Virus record (IMG/VR): IMGVR_UViG_3300035698_018060
Span: 1-27,014 of that record
Strand: one strand, 5' to 3'
From: a virus
DNA: 27,014 nucleotides
Shown here: piece after piece, positions 5,461-12,267 of the stretch
Layout of the letters: every line of letters begins with the position of its first letter
Numbering within the stretch: the first letter of the stretch is position 1
Notes under the pieces: model-generated
Databases searched by the model: none
Told to the model about the DNA's origin: nothing
Seen by the model: the letters and a program-made list of their open reading frames with translations, nothing else
Made by a program: the position numbers and the translations under genes

Positions 5461-5896
5461 AGCACATCTCATCGGGAGGATAACGAGGGATCCCGAGATC
5501 AAGGCGCTACCGAGCGGAAAGCAGGTGGCGAAGTTTGGATTAGCGACAAACCACATATACAAAAACAAGGCTGGCGAGAAGGTAGAGACGGCGCAGTTCC
5601 ACAACTGCGTGGCGTTTGGCCGGATCGCGGAGATTTTGGAGCAATACGTCAAAAAAGGTCAGGAGATATACGTTGAAGGCCGAATCGAATACCGGAGCTG
5701 GGACAAGAAGGAAGGAGGCAAGGGGTATGCCACGGAAATTATGGTCGAGAACATTCAGATGGGGGCCAGGGCCAAGGATACCGGAAAAGTCGAGTCGGAG
5801 AGGTCAGAGGGACCGGGGGAGGAAACATCGCCGACCGACGCAAAAAAGTCGCTTATCGGCGAGGACGAGATCGACATAGAGGACATCCCGTTCTAA
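5447..5896 (+). CDS. ssb: Single-stranded DNA-binding protein
   Basis: The 149-residue product has a full bacterial-type OB fold at residues 1-108: MNLNKAHLIGRITRDPEIKA, then VAKFGLATNHIYKN, TAQFHNCVAFGRIAEI, and 'QEIYVEGRIEYRSWDKKE'. A flexible linker and an acidic tip ending DIEDIPF follow, the conserved C-terminal hook that binds partner proteins. It coats single-stranded DNA during replication and Bet-driven annealing. The start MNLNK and the DPE..ALPSGK pattern resemble SSBs of Patescibacteria, which is my main clue to the host. It overlaps the previous gene by 14 bases and precedes a zinc-ribbon gene by four. Confidence 0.93.
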   Translation: MNLNKAHLIGRITRDPEIKALPSGKQVAKFGLATNHIYKNKAGEKVETAQFHNCVAFGRIAEILEQYVKKGQEIYVEGRIEYRSWDKKEGGKGYATEIMVENIQMGARAKDTGKVESERSEGPGEETSPTDAKKSLIGEDEIDIEDIPF

Positions 5897-5900
5897 AAAC

Positions 5901-6203
5901 ATGCAAGGAGAGCAGCACAAGATGTGGCAGAACCTGATCTACAAAAAATGTCCGGTCTGCGATGGGAGGCTCAAGCCGACCAAGGACAAGACGTTGAGGT
6001 TCGCATGCGAGGAGAAGAACTGCAGCTTTGTGATAACAGCCCGGGCCTACGCCGAGATCCTGGCCGACGAGAACCACATCATACGGAGGTACCTGACCAC
6101 AGAGGAGAGGAAACTTCTCGAGACGGCCCTGGACGAATCACTCAACCCGGAATACGGCGGAAAAAAGTTATCAACAGGCAGGGGTATGGACAAGGTCGTA
6201 TAA
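5901..6203 (+). CDS. Zinc-ribbon protein
   Basis: The protein has 100 residues. CPVC at about residues 17-20 and CEEKNC at about 36-41 form a four-cysteine zinc ribbon of the kind found in small nucleic-acid-binding proteins. The remaining part is helical (ARAYAEILADENHIIRRYLT ...). The gene's last about 12 codons overlap the TTATCAACAG box and the -35 of promoter P2, so its C-terminus (KKLSTGRGMDKVV) may be constrained by promoter sequence. It lies four bases after ssb, which suggests a role in DNA metabolism. Specific function is not recognised. Confidence 0.7.
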   Translation: MQGEQHKMWQNLIYKKCPVCDGRLKPTKDKTLRFACEEKNCSFVITARAYAEILADENHIIRRYLTTEERKLLETALDESLNPEYGGKKLSTGRGMDKVV

Positions 6204-6215
6204 ATGATTTATATT
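6168..6215 (+). promoter_or_regulatory. Early promoter P2, paralogue of P1
   Basis: TTATCAACAG (6168-6177), TGGACA (6187-6192), a 17-bp spacer containing TATAAATGATT, and TATATT (6210-6215) repeat the design of the promoter at 4341-4387 almost base for base. The predicted start of transcription, near 6221-6223, almost touches ATG 6224, so the transcript would be leaderless or nearly so. It lies over the last codons of the zinc-ribbon gene and would drive the recombination operon. Confidence 0.7.
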
Positions 6216-6223
6216 TTAATCAC

Positions 6224-6538
6224 ATGGGAAAAGAAGAAGCAAAAGACAAAATAAAAAGGAACCTCTGGATGAGGGGATTCAGGGTCAAGGACGTCTCCGG
6301 ACTGACCGGGTACGATCTACTTATAAACTCAAAATACAAAGTTTTTGTCGGGTATATTTTGCCCGGGGTAAAATTAGAATCAATCGCATTGACCACGGCA
6401 GCCAACTGCGACGTGGCAGCGATATTTATTCCAGGAGAAAAACCGATCATAGCCTACTCACGGGAAAAGAAAAGATACTTAGCAGGGCTAAATCAGTTTT
6501 TATCATTTACCAGGAAACCGCAGGAGGTTTTCAAATAA
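6224..6538 (+). CDS. Hypothetical protein, possible nuclease-like fold
   Basis: ATG 6224 (AATCACATG) is the first start after promoter P2; an upstream extension in this frame would cross the promoter, so I reject it. The 104-residue product has a basic helical start (KDKIKRNLWMRGFRVKDV) and then GYDLLINSKYKVFVGYIL and 'CDVAAIFIPGEKPIIAYS'. The 'G.DLL' plus 'KVFV' strands recall the core of restriction-like or Hjc-type folds, but the catalytic E-x-K is absent, so any relation would be to an inactive form. It heads the recombination operon. Function is unknown. Confidence 0.6.
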   Translation: MGKEEAKDKIKRNLWMRGFRVKDVSGLTGYDLLINSKYKVFVGYILPGVKLESIALTTAANCDVAAIFIPGEKPIIAYSREKKRYLAGLNQFLSFTRKPQEVFK

Positions 6539-6572
6539 AGGCCGAGGAAAAATTATCAACAAAAAAAACACC

Positions 6573-7169
6573 ATGATTAAACTAAAAGCAAAAGGCGGGG
6601 AGCTCGTCGAGGTCCAGGAGAAGATCAAAGGGATGAAGGAGATGGTCGAGTCGACTAAAGTGACCACCGACAAAGAGCTGGCAGCCGCCAGCGACATAGT
6701 CAAGCAGGTCAAGACGGTGGAGAAGTTCGTCCGGGAGCAGAAGGACAAGTACGTCATCCCAGCCAAGCAGATCATAAAACAGGCCAGCGACAGGTACGAT
6801 CCTTATATAAAGGAATGCCAGAACGCCGAGGAGAGCCTCAAGGGCAAGGTTAAGGAGTACATGGACGCCGCGGACAAGAGGAGAAAGGCGGACGAGCTGA
6901 AGATCGCGAACAGGGTCGAGAAGGGAACCATGAAGCCAGAGACGGCCGTGAAGAAGTTCGAGGCGCTGCCGGAGGAGAAGAAGACCGTCAAGACAGAGAA
7001 GTCCGGCATCAAGAGGAGCGTCCGGAAAGTCGCGGTGATCACCCACCCAGAACTCGTGCCGAAAGAGTATTGGGTGATCGACGAGGTGAGAGTGCGCCGG
7101 GAGGCCCTCGCAGGCAAGGAGATTCCCGGGGTCGAGATCAAAGAAGAATCGATAATTTCATCAGTCTAA
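6573..7169 (+). CDS. Coiled-coil protein of the recombination operon
   Basis: The 198-residue product starts in the leader AAAACACCATG. Residues 10-115 are a long charged helix or coiled coil (KGMKEMVESTKVTTDKEL ... KVKEYMDAADKRRKADE). The C-terminal segment (ITHPELVPKEYWVIDEVRVR, then AGKEIPGVEI) is typical of a family of phage proteins encoded just before RecT/Bet annealases. The role of that family is not settled; a host-nuclease inhibitor or annealase partner is plausible. It lies eight bases before bet, so the two are co-expressed. The assignment to a bet-associated family is from pattern memory. Confidence 0.65.
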   Translation: MIKLKAKGGELVEVQEKIKGMKEMVESTKVTTDKELAAASDIVKQVKTVEKFVREQKDKYVIPAKQIIKQASDRYDPYIKECQNAEESLKGKVKEYMDAADKRRKADELKIANRVEKGTMKPETAVKKFEALPEEKKTVKTEKSGIKRSVRKVAVITHPELVPKEYWVIDEVRVRREALAGKEIPGVEIKEESIISSV

Positions 7170-7176
7170 AAACACC

Positions 7177-8076
7177 ATGAGTAAAAAACAAACAAAGAAG
7201 ACCGCCCCGGCCAAGCCGGTGGCAACCAAGAAAACGGCCAAGCCGAAAGGGCAGGGCCAGGCGGAGACGAAGGCCATCCAGATCATCAAGAAGGTGGTCG
7301 AGGACAAGGCGATAATATCGCAAGACGTCGGCAAGATAATGACGCGGCCGCAGATAGAGCTCATAAAGAGGACGATCGCCAAGGGGGCATCGGACGACGA
7401 GCTCAGCCTCTTCATAAACGTCTGCAGGGGGAGCCAGCTTAACCCGTTCCTGAGGCAGGTCCACCTCGTCAAAAGGTGGGATAGCAAGGACGGCAAGGAG
7501 GTGGCGACGATCCAGGTGGGGATAGACGGCTTCCGGGCCATAGCCGAGAGCTCTGGGGCCTACGCCGGGAACGACGACGCGGTCTTCGAGGAGGACAGCA
7601 AGACCGGCATGCCGGTCAAGGCGACGGTGACGGTCTACAAGATAGTCAGCAACAACCGGTACGCCTTCACGGCCACGGCCAGATGGGCCGAGTACTACCC
7701 AGGGGAGAAGCAGGGGTTCATGTGGAGGGCCAAGCCACACGTGATGCTCGGGAAGTGCGCGGAGGCGCAGGCGCTGAGGAAGGCGTTCCCGAAACTTTTG
7801 TCCGGGATGTACGCACCGGAGGAGATGGATCAGGCAGGAGGAGAAACAAAGGATCAGAAGGCACAGCAAAACGCCTTCGAGGTGCTGAAGAAAAACCTGG
7901 ACAGGATGGGCGAAAAGCAGCTTAATGAGCTTAAAGCGAAGATGGAGAAGTCGGATAAGTACACGAAGGAGCAGAAGACTTTATTCTTCGCGATGGTCGG
8001 CAAGAGAATCGAGGAGATCCAGAAGATAAAACAAAAAGAGAATGCCGGAGAAAAAATCGCAACAATCAACGTCTAA
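7177..8076 (+). CDS. bet: Bet/RecT-type single-strand annealing recombinase
   Basis: The 299-residue product carries the phage lambda Bet family signature: LFINVCRGSQLNPFLRQVHL (residues 78-97), then IQVGIDGFRAIAESSGAYAG (112-131), and the C-terminal core ARWAEYYPG and 'PHVMLGKCAEAQALRKAFP' (187-205). It anneals complementary single strands during phage recombination and replication, working with an exonuclease and SSB. Residues 2-30 form an extra Lys/Ala/Pro-rich tail (KKTAPAKPVATKKTAKPK) not usual in Bet, probably disordered and DNA-binding. The C-terminus (225-299) is a charged helix. The start uses AAAACACCATG. Its stop lies 35 bases inside the exonuclease gene, so the pair is translationally coupled. 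Confidence 0.92.
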   Translation: MSKKQTKKTAPAKPVATKKTAKPKGQGQAETKAIQIIKKVVEDKAIISQDVGKIMTRPQIELIKRTIAKGASDDELSLFINVCRGSQLNPFLRQVHLVKRWDSKDGKEVATIQVGIDGFRAIAESSGAYAGNDDAVFEEDSKTGMPVKATVTVYKIVSNNRYAFTATARWAEYYPGEKQGFMWRAKPHVMLGKCAEAQALRKAFPKLLSGMYAPEEMDQAGGETKDQKAQQNAFEVLKKNLDRMGEKQLNELKAKMEKSDKYTKEQKTLFFAMVGKRIEEIQKIKQKENAGEKIATINV

Positions 8077-8680
8077 TCATAGCCTGACGCCCCGGCCTTA
8101 TTTATCATGGTCACAGCTCAGCCTTTTCGAATCGTCCCCGGAGAGATACAAGAAGGTCTACATAGACGGGGAGAGGCTCCCGATAAACCGGGGGATGGCC
8201 TTCGGGGCTGGGATGGCCTTCGGGCTCGAAGACGACAAGGCGACCGGGGACCCGGTGCTCGACGCGGTGATGACTCAGATACCGAAGTTCGAGGTGATGG
8301 AGATGGAGATCCGGGCCGACATGAAGGCAGAGGGGGAGACGATCCCACTCTTGGCCAAGATCGACTCGGCCAAGAAGAACCTCACAGGGTTCAAGGAATT
8401 CAAGACCGGCCAAACGAGGTGGACCATGAAGCAGGTGAAAGAGTCTGGGCAGATAGATTTCTACGCCACGGTGATCTTCGTCAAGACGGGCAAAATACCC
8501 TGGGACATGGAACTGGTCCATGTGGAGACGAAAGCCGGTCAAGACGGCAAAATCGCGGCCACAGGGGAGATTTTTAGGTACCCGACGATCCGGACAATGA
8601 GCCAGGTACTCAATATGATGGTCCGGATCAAAAGGGCCTGGGCCGGCATCAAAGAACTAAGCGAGAGGGAACTTTTATGA
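8042..8680 (+). CDS. PD-(D/E)XK exonuclease, Bet partner
   Basis: The product has 212 residues. The N-terminus YLSWSQLSLFESSPERYKKV (20-39) matches the RecB/Cas4-like nuclease start 'hS.SQL..F..CP..Y', but the usual iron-sulphur or structural Cys is Ser here. Catalytic residues are visible as Asp108 (LLAKIDSA), Glu119 and Lys121 (FKEFKTG), followed by the Q137-x3-Tyr141 motif (QIDFYATV). The family makes 3' single strands for annealing by Bet. The gene overlaps bet by 35 bases in another frame and ends in ATGA overlap with the next gene. The lack of the Cys cluster makes it a plain RecB-like exonuclease and not a Cas4 enzyme. Confidence 0.85.
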   Translation: MPEKKSQQSTSNHSLTPRPYLSWSQLSLFESSPERYKKVYIDGERLPINRGMAFGAGMAFGLEDDKATGDPVLDAVMTQIPKFEVMEMEIRADMKAEGETIPLLAKIDSAKKNLTGFKEFKTGQTRWTMKQVKESGQIDFYATVIFVKTGKIPWDMELVHVETKAGQDGKIAATGEIFRYPTIRTMSQVLNMMVRIKRAWAGIKELSERELL

Positions 8681-8865
8681 TCACACAAAAAAAATTACAA
8701 CAAACACTCAAAAAATATCTAAAAAGGGAAGGGGATATTTTGGGATTGGTATTTTTCGATGGATATTCCCTCGGACTGAAAACAGCAGAGGAAATCATTA
8801 AAGGTAAAAAACACCATGAACACACCAAAAAGACGCTGCCCGACTTGCGGGCGCATAATCGATAA
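8677..8865 (+). CDS. Small basic hypothetical protein
   Basis: ATG overlaps the exonuclease stop as ATGA (8677-8680). The 62-residue product is Lys-rich with a short hydrophobic centre (GDILGLVFFDGYSLGLK) and a basic His/Lys tail (KGKKHHEHTKKT). It overlaps the next gene by 50 bases, and its last 16 residues come from that shared part, so the true functional length may be about 46 residues. No family is recognised. The overlaps on both sides support translational coupling in the recombination operon. Confidence 0.55.
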   Translation: MITQKKLQQTLKKYLKREGDILGLVFFDGYSLGLKTAEEIIKGKKHHEHTKKTLPDLRAHNR

Positions 8866-9265
8866 AAGAGAGATAGCCCTTTTCAAAGGGTTGGTCGAGG
8901 CACTCTGGAAGGTTTACCGGAGGTGCGTTGAGAAAGAGACGCATGAATTTATGATGAAACATATCCGGGACCTGCTTGGCCAGAACGAGTACGCCAGGTT
9001 CGGGGACTGGGTTTTCTTCGGGGGTCTGGTCTACAAACACGGCAAGGCGAACTACGGCCTCAACATCGAGAGATGCGAGGCTTTTTTTCGGAACCAACTG
9101 GACATCCCGACGAGGGTCTGGAAGGATCCGACTACCGGAAGACTGAAGAATGCCGAGGGGTACAAGACCATGAGCGAGATACCTGGGATCCAGGAATTCC
9201 TGGACGAAGACGGCATGTACCAGGCCAAGTACAAGCCCGGCGTGGCAGCTGAAATCAACAGATAA
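8816..9265 (+). CDS. Zinc-knuckle hypothetical protein
   Basis: The 149-residue product starts in AAAAACACCATG and opens with CPTCGR (residues 8-13), a single zinc-knuckle pair in front of a helix (IIDKREIALFKGLVEALWKV). The only other cysteines are single ones (at about 37 and 86), so a full zinc ribbon would need a dimer or these residues. The C-terminal half (FFGGLVYKHGKANYGLN..., VWKDPTTGRLK) has the look of a small winged-helix or DNA-binding protein, as in some phage proteins with a CPxCGR N-terminus. Function is unknown; the neighbourhood is recombination and ParB. Confidence 0.65.
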   Translation: MNTPKRRCPTCGRIIDKREIALFKGLVEALWKVYRRCVEKETHEFMMKHIRDLLGQNEYARFGDWVFFGGLVYKHGKANYGLNIERCEAFFRNQLDIPTRVWKDPTTGRLKNAEGYKTMSEIPGIQEFLDEDGMYQAKYKPGVAAEINR

Positions 9266-9282
9266 CGAATCATAAAAATACC

Positions 9283-9417
9283 ATGGGCAAAAAAGTAAAA
9301 TACATTCTGCTCGCCGAGGCACGGAAACTCAGGGCCAAGGCGTGGCAGAAAAAGAGGGAAGTGGATCGGCTTGAGAAGGAAGCCGACGAATTAGAAAAAA
9401 AAGCCGAAGAAGAATAA
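9283..9417 (+). CDS. Small coiled-coil peptide (44 aa)
   Basis: ATG 9283 (AAATACCATGG) opens a 44-residue peptide that is one continuous charged helix: MGKKVKYILLAEARKLRAK, then 'EVDRLEKEADELEKKAEEE', with Leu and Ala at heptad positions. It ends with TAA at 9415-9417, 18 bases before the ParB-like gene. The regular charge pattern and the typical start context support a real gene. It would form a coiled coil; nothing more can be said. Confidence 0.5.
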   Translation: MGKKVKYILLAEARKLRAKAWQKKREVDRLEKEADELEKKAEEE

Positions 9418-9435
9418 TTAAAATAAAAAAACATC

Positions 9436-10527
9436 ATGAAATTAACAAATATCAGAGTCGCTGAGACAAAGCAATCGGCGACAAACATCAAGGGAAGGAC
9501 GGAGGGAAAGGCGTTCGACGAACTCGTCGCGAGCGTCAAAGAAAAAGGAATCCTCGTTCCAATCTTGGTGCGTAAAATTCACAAAGCTGGTAGCGCGCAA
9601 GATCATTACGAAGTTATCGCTGGCAACCGGAGACTGGTAGCAGCCAAAGCGACTGGACTCTACACCATCCCAGCGCAGATCGTGGAGATGACCGACACCG
9701 AGGCCCACGAAGCACAGATCGTCGAGAACCTCCAAAGAGAAGACATCCACCCGCTGGACGAAGGAAAGGCATACAGGAGACTTATCGAGGAGGCGAAATA
9801 CGACACGATCAGCATCGCGGCCAAGGTCGGCAAGCCAGAGGCATACATCAAGCAGCGCTTGTTCTTGACGAACCTTATCGCCCCGGCGGCCGACACATAC
9901 AGGGAGGGCAAGATCCTGGACGGCCACGCGGTTCTAATAGCAAAGCTGGCGACAGGAGACCAGACCAAGGCGTTGAAGATCACGGCCTATAACAGGTTCG
10001 ACATAAAGGATTTGAAGGAGTGGATCGGGGAGAACATATACTCGCCGCTCGACAACCAACCATGGCTGGGAAACCATGAGGCAATGAAGGCGGTCGGGCC
10101 ATGCCAGGAATGCGACCCGAGAAGGATGAGCCTGTTCGGGCCGGTCAAGGAAGGAGCCTGCACATCGCTGAAATGCTGGGCCAGAAAAATGCAGAGTTAC
10201 CTGGCCTGGAGGGTTAAGGAAGGCAAGCTCGCCAAAGTCAGCAGCGAATACGGCCAGGCGCCGAAAGGAGTCTACGGCCGCAGCGATTATGTCCAGGTGG
10301 CGAAAAGCGGCAAGGACCGTTGCAAGAGCGTCCACGGGGCGATAGTCATCGAGGGGTCGGAGATTGGCAAGGAGCTCGATATCTGTACCGATCAGAACTG
10401 CCAGACCCACCGGGGAATGAAAAGCCAGTACGGCATGACGCCGAAGGAGCAGGAGGCACGCCGGGCGAGAGTCAAAAAGGAGAACCTCGCGGCTAAAAAG
10501 GCCAAGGAGGCGAGGCAAAAAAGCTGA
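9436..10527 (+). CDS. ParB-like partition/nuclease-family protein, probably truncated by frame change
   Basis: The 363-residue product has a ParB N-terminal domain: ILVPILVRK (39-47), the GNRRLVAAK nucleotide-binding box (63-71) and ENLQREDIHPLDEGKAY (97-113), then a helix-turn-helix region (DTISIAAKVGKPEAYIKQRL, 123-142). After residue 210 a cysteine-rich part carries CQEC (223-226), CTSLKC (242-247), C296, C317 and C322, as in phage and plasmid ParB-like proteins. It binds DNA for segregation or transcription control; some relatives cut DNA. The frame stops at TGA 10525-10527 just after an A6 run. A -1 shift there continues smoothly into the next ORF, which looks like the missing C-terminal helical domain. 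Confidence 0.82.
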   Translation: MKLTNIRVAETKQSATNIKGRTEGKAFDELVASVKEKGILVPILVRKIHKAGSAQDHYEVIAGNRRLVAAKATGLYTIPAQIVEMTDTEAHEAQIVENLQREDIHPLDEGKAYRRLIEEAKYDTISIAAKVGKPEAYIKQRLFLTNLIAPAADTYREGKILDGHAVLIAKLATGDQTKALKITAYNRFDIKDLKEWIGENIYSPLDNQPWLGNHEAMKAVGPCQECDPRRMSLFGPVKEGACTSLKCWARKMQSYLAWRVKEGKLAKVSSEYGQAPKGVYGRSDYVQVAKSGKDRCKSVHGAIVIEGSEIGKELDICTDQNCQTHRGMKSQYGMTPKEQEARRARVKKENLAAKKAKEARQKS

Positions 10528-10535
10528 AGGATGCA

Positions 10536-10820
10536 TTGGCGAAGATAGATTGGCCGATGAGCGGGAAGCATCTTGACGCACTCCTGACGCTGACACTCGA
10601 GCAGGCAGGATCGAACCTCTACCGGTCCGTGTCCAAGAGGCACGAACTTAAGCCCGAGAAGGTGAAGTGCCATTGGGGAGGGACGACCATCGCCTACGAC
10701 AAGGCAGTCAAGGAATGGGCCAAGGGAATCAGCAAGACCGAGAAAATCAGGCTGGCGTTCGAGCTTCTGATCGACACCGGGTACGAGAGCCTCAGAGAAG
10801 GAATAGGAAAATTAAAATAA
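10536..10820 (+). CDS. Likely ParB C-terminal domain in the -1 frame
   Basis: This frame encodes 94 residues from TTG 10536, or 87 from ATG 10557, and neither start has a good leader. Its sequence (DALAKIDWPMSGKHLDALLTL ... KAVKEWAKGISKTEKIRLAF) looks like the helical C-terminal domain that ends long ParB-like phage proteins. It is open upstream back through the A6 run at 10515-10522, so shifting ParB by -1 gives ...EARQKKLKDALAKIDWP, a continuous helix. It may be made as a ParB fusion by ribosomal or transcriptional slippage, may have been split by mutation or a read error, or may be a free small protein. Confidence 0.6.
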   Translation: MAKIDWPMSGKHLDALLTLTLEQAGSNLYRSVSKRHELKPEKVKCHWGGTTIAYDKAVKEWAKGISKTEKIRLAFELLIDTGYESLREGIGKLK

Positions 10821-10832
10821 ACAAATACGACG

Positions 10833-11075
10833 ATGAAAACAAATAAAATTGAAGTCAACGAAGTAGAAAAAACGCTGATAACCACCGGGCTCGGAAAGCT
10901 GGCCAAAGAGGCCCAATCGCTGTGCGACGACGCGAGCCGGATGGGAGTATTCAAGGCGGCAAAAGAAGCATCCTCATTCAAGGAGACCATAGTCGGCTTG
11001 AGTGAGAGGATCATGGGCGTGAAGAAGCTACCACTGAGTAGCAAAAAAAGTGGAAAAAATCTGGACGCTAAATAG
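10833..11075 (+). CDS. Small helical hypothetical protein
   Basis: ATG 10833 (ACGACGATG) opens an 80-residue, helix-rich protein (KTLITTGLGKLAKEAQSL ... SLSERIMGVKKL). Its tail (PLSSKKSGKNLDAK) overlaps the GTG start of the NinG-like gene by 26 bases. There is no membrane segment and one cysteine. No family is recognised. Overlap with the next gene suggests coupled translation. Confidence 0.55.
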   Translation: MKTNKIEVNEVEKTLITTGLGKLAKEAQSLCDDASRMGVFKAAKEASSFKETIVGLSERIMGVKKLPLSSKKSGKNLDAK

Positions 11076-11439
11076 GGCTGACGGGGAATTCTCGAAGTTC
11101 ATCCGGGCCAGGGACGGCCGGTGCATGCACCCGAGGTGCCCGAGGAAGGGAGACACCGACACGAAGTGGATGCAGTGCAGCCACTTCTGGAGGAGGGAGA
11201 TACTGGCGACCAGGTTCGACCCGGAGAACTGCGACACGGCGCACCCGGGCTGCCACAGGTTCAAGTGGGAGGTCGACAAGCAGGGCGAGTACCGAAACTT
11301 CAAGATCGCCCAGCTCGGCCTCCGAAAGTTCAACCAGATGCAAAAGAGGGCCATGGATTGCCAGGACGGCCGGGTGAGGATGACGCGCCGGGAGGCGATA
11401 ATAAAGCTGATGAAGTTTTTGAAAAAATGGAAAACATAA
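11050..11439 (+). CDS. NinG/Rap-like recombination endonuclease
   Basis: The 129-residue product, starting at GTG 11050, has the NinG layout: FSKFIRARDGRCMHPRC (14-30), then WMQCSHFWRREILATRFDPE with Cys and His ligands, NCDTAHPGCHRFKWEVDKQG and a helical tail. This matches the lambda NinG (Rap) pattern 'FS.YIR.RD...C..C....Q.GHF..R....RFD..N.H.QC..CN....G'. Such HNH-like enzymes act on branched recombination intermediates such as Holliday junctions and D-loops. The canonical GHF is SHF here. It overlaps genes on both sides and sits in the recombination region with Bet and SSB. The gene symbol ninG is likely, but I leave it blank because the protein is shorter than lambda NinG. Confidence 0.72.
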   Translation: MEKIWTLNRADGEFSKFIRARDGRCMHPRCPRKGDTDTKWMQCSHFWRREILATRFDPENCDTAHPGCHRFKWEVDKQGEYRNFKIAQLGLRKFNQMQKRAMDCQDGRVRMTRREAIIKLMKFLKKWKT

Positions 11440-11567
11440 TCGAAAAAATCGCTGGAGAAAAAGCGAAGACCCTGGCTGAGTCGATCAACGATTACGCGGG
11501 GGAGGTTTTCAAGACGCCAAGGTGGATAACGAGAAGCAGGTGGCTGACCGGATCTATGCGAAGATAA
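11427..11567 (+). CDS. Short overlapping hypothetical ORF (46 aa)
   Basis: ATG 11427 lies inside the last codons of the NinG-like gene, and the frame runs to 11567, also overlapping the zinc-ribbon gene that starts at GTG 11522. The peptide begins MENIIEKIAGEKAKTLAES and is helical, but the last 15 residues (ITRSRWLTGSMRR) come from the overlap and look unselected. It fills the otherwise empty stretch 11440-11521, which is its main support. Function is unknown. Confidence 0.4.
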   Translation: MENIIEKIAGEKAKTLAESINDYAGEVFKTPRWITRSRWLTGSMRR

Positions 11568-11788
11568 GGAGGTTCGAGATCAAGGAGTACAAATTCAGCG
11601 ACACGAAAAAGAGGATCTACGACTTCCTGGTGGCCGGGAGGAAGGTCGGGGAGCTGAGGATGTGCCCGCTATGCCTGAGGGCGATGAAGTTCGACGACTC
11701 GCCGACGCAGGGCTGGGTCTGCGAGGATTGCGGTTATAGGTGCGACGTCGACGAGGAGGAGTATCTTTTTATAAAGGCAAAAAAATAA
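11522..11788 (+). CDS. Zinc-ribbon hypothetical protein
   Basis: The 88-residue product starts at GTG 11522. A basic helical N-terminus (ADRIYAKIRRFEIKEYKF) is followed by a clear zinc ribbon, CPLC at about residues 48-51 and CEDCGYRC at about 67-74. It is one of several small zinc-ribbon proteins in the replication region (also 2273, 5901 and 8816), which usually bind nucleic acid or proteins of transcription. It precedes the NinB-like gene by seven bases. No specific family is recognised. Confidence 0.62.
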   Translation: MDNEKQVADRIYAKIRRFEIKEYKFSDTKKRIYDFLVAGRKVGELRMCPLCLRAMKFDDSPTQGWVCEDCGYRCDVDEEEYLFIKAKK

Positions 11789-11795
11789 CACCACG

Positions 11796-12263
11796 ATGAT
11801 CAAGCCAAAATTCTACGGCATAATAAAAAACGGCCAGGTGATGCAGTGCGACCCGGAACTATTTGCACGCTACCTCCAGAAGTTCGAGGACGGGGACCAG
11901 ATAGAAATGACGGTCGAGAAGCGCTTCAAAAAGAGGACGTCCGGCAAGCCCGGGGAGGAGACGAACTTCAACGGGTACTACTGGGCCGTGGTGATCAGGA
12001 TAATATCCGACGCCATGGGAGAGATCGATGACAACGAGACGCACATGCTCCTCCAGACGCTTTTCAACAAGAAGGGGGTGACGGTAGTCGACCCGGACAC
12101 CAAGCAACGGAGGAACTACGAGATCCCGCGGGGGACGAAGCACCTCAGCGGGGCAGAGTTCGCCGAGTACTGCTCAAAGATTAGGATGTGGGCCGCGATG
12201 CCAGGCAATATGTGCGAGCGCGGTGTCTACATCCCGGAACCGCACGAGGCGGAATACGAATAA
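11796..12263 (+). CDS. NinB/Orf-like recombination mediator
   Basis: The 155-residue product has NFNGYYWAVVIRIISDAMGE (about 57-76), HMLLQTLFNKK (about 83-93), and then TKHLSGAEFAEYCSKIRMWA (about 114-133) and GVYIPEPHE near the end. The last part matches the ending of NinB/Orf-like phage proteins ('ST..L...EF..Y...I..WA....G...P.P'). Lambda Orf helps load the annealase in competition with SSB. Its place after Bet, exonuclease and the NinG-like protein fits. The assignment is by pattern and context; a NinB-independent single-stranded DNA-binding family remains possible. Confidence 0.55.
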   Translation: MIKPKFYGIIKNGQVMQCDPELFARYLQKFEDGDQIEMTVEKRFKKRTSGKPGEETNFNGYYWAVVIRIISDAMGEIDDNETHMLLQTLFNKKGVTVVDPDTKQRRNYEIPRGTKHLSGAEFAEYCSKIRMWAAMPGNMCERGVYIPEPHEAEYE

Positions 12264-12267
12264 AAAA

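Noticed and set aside
8042-8680. Cas4 or CRISPR adaptation nuclease
   Set aside because: It has the RecB-like catalytic residues but no C-terminal cysteine triplet, and it overlaps bet. No repeat-spacer array occurs in the window.
10515-10523. Canonical A AAA AAG frameshift heptamer in the ParB gene
   Set aside because: The A6G run is out of phase for dnaX-type tandem slippage (zero-frame codons CAA AAA AGC). Only single-site or transcriptional slippage could apply.
10531-10548. ATG 10531 as start for the ORF after ParB
   Set aside because: It lies in a different frame and meets a stop after five codons.
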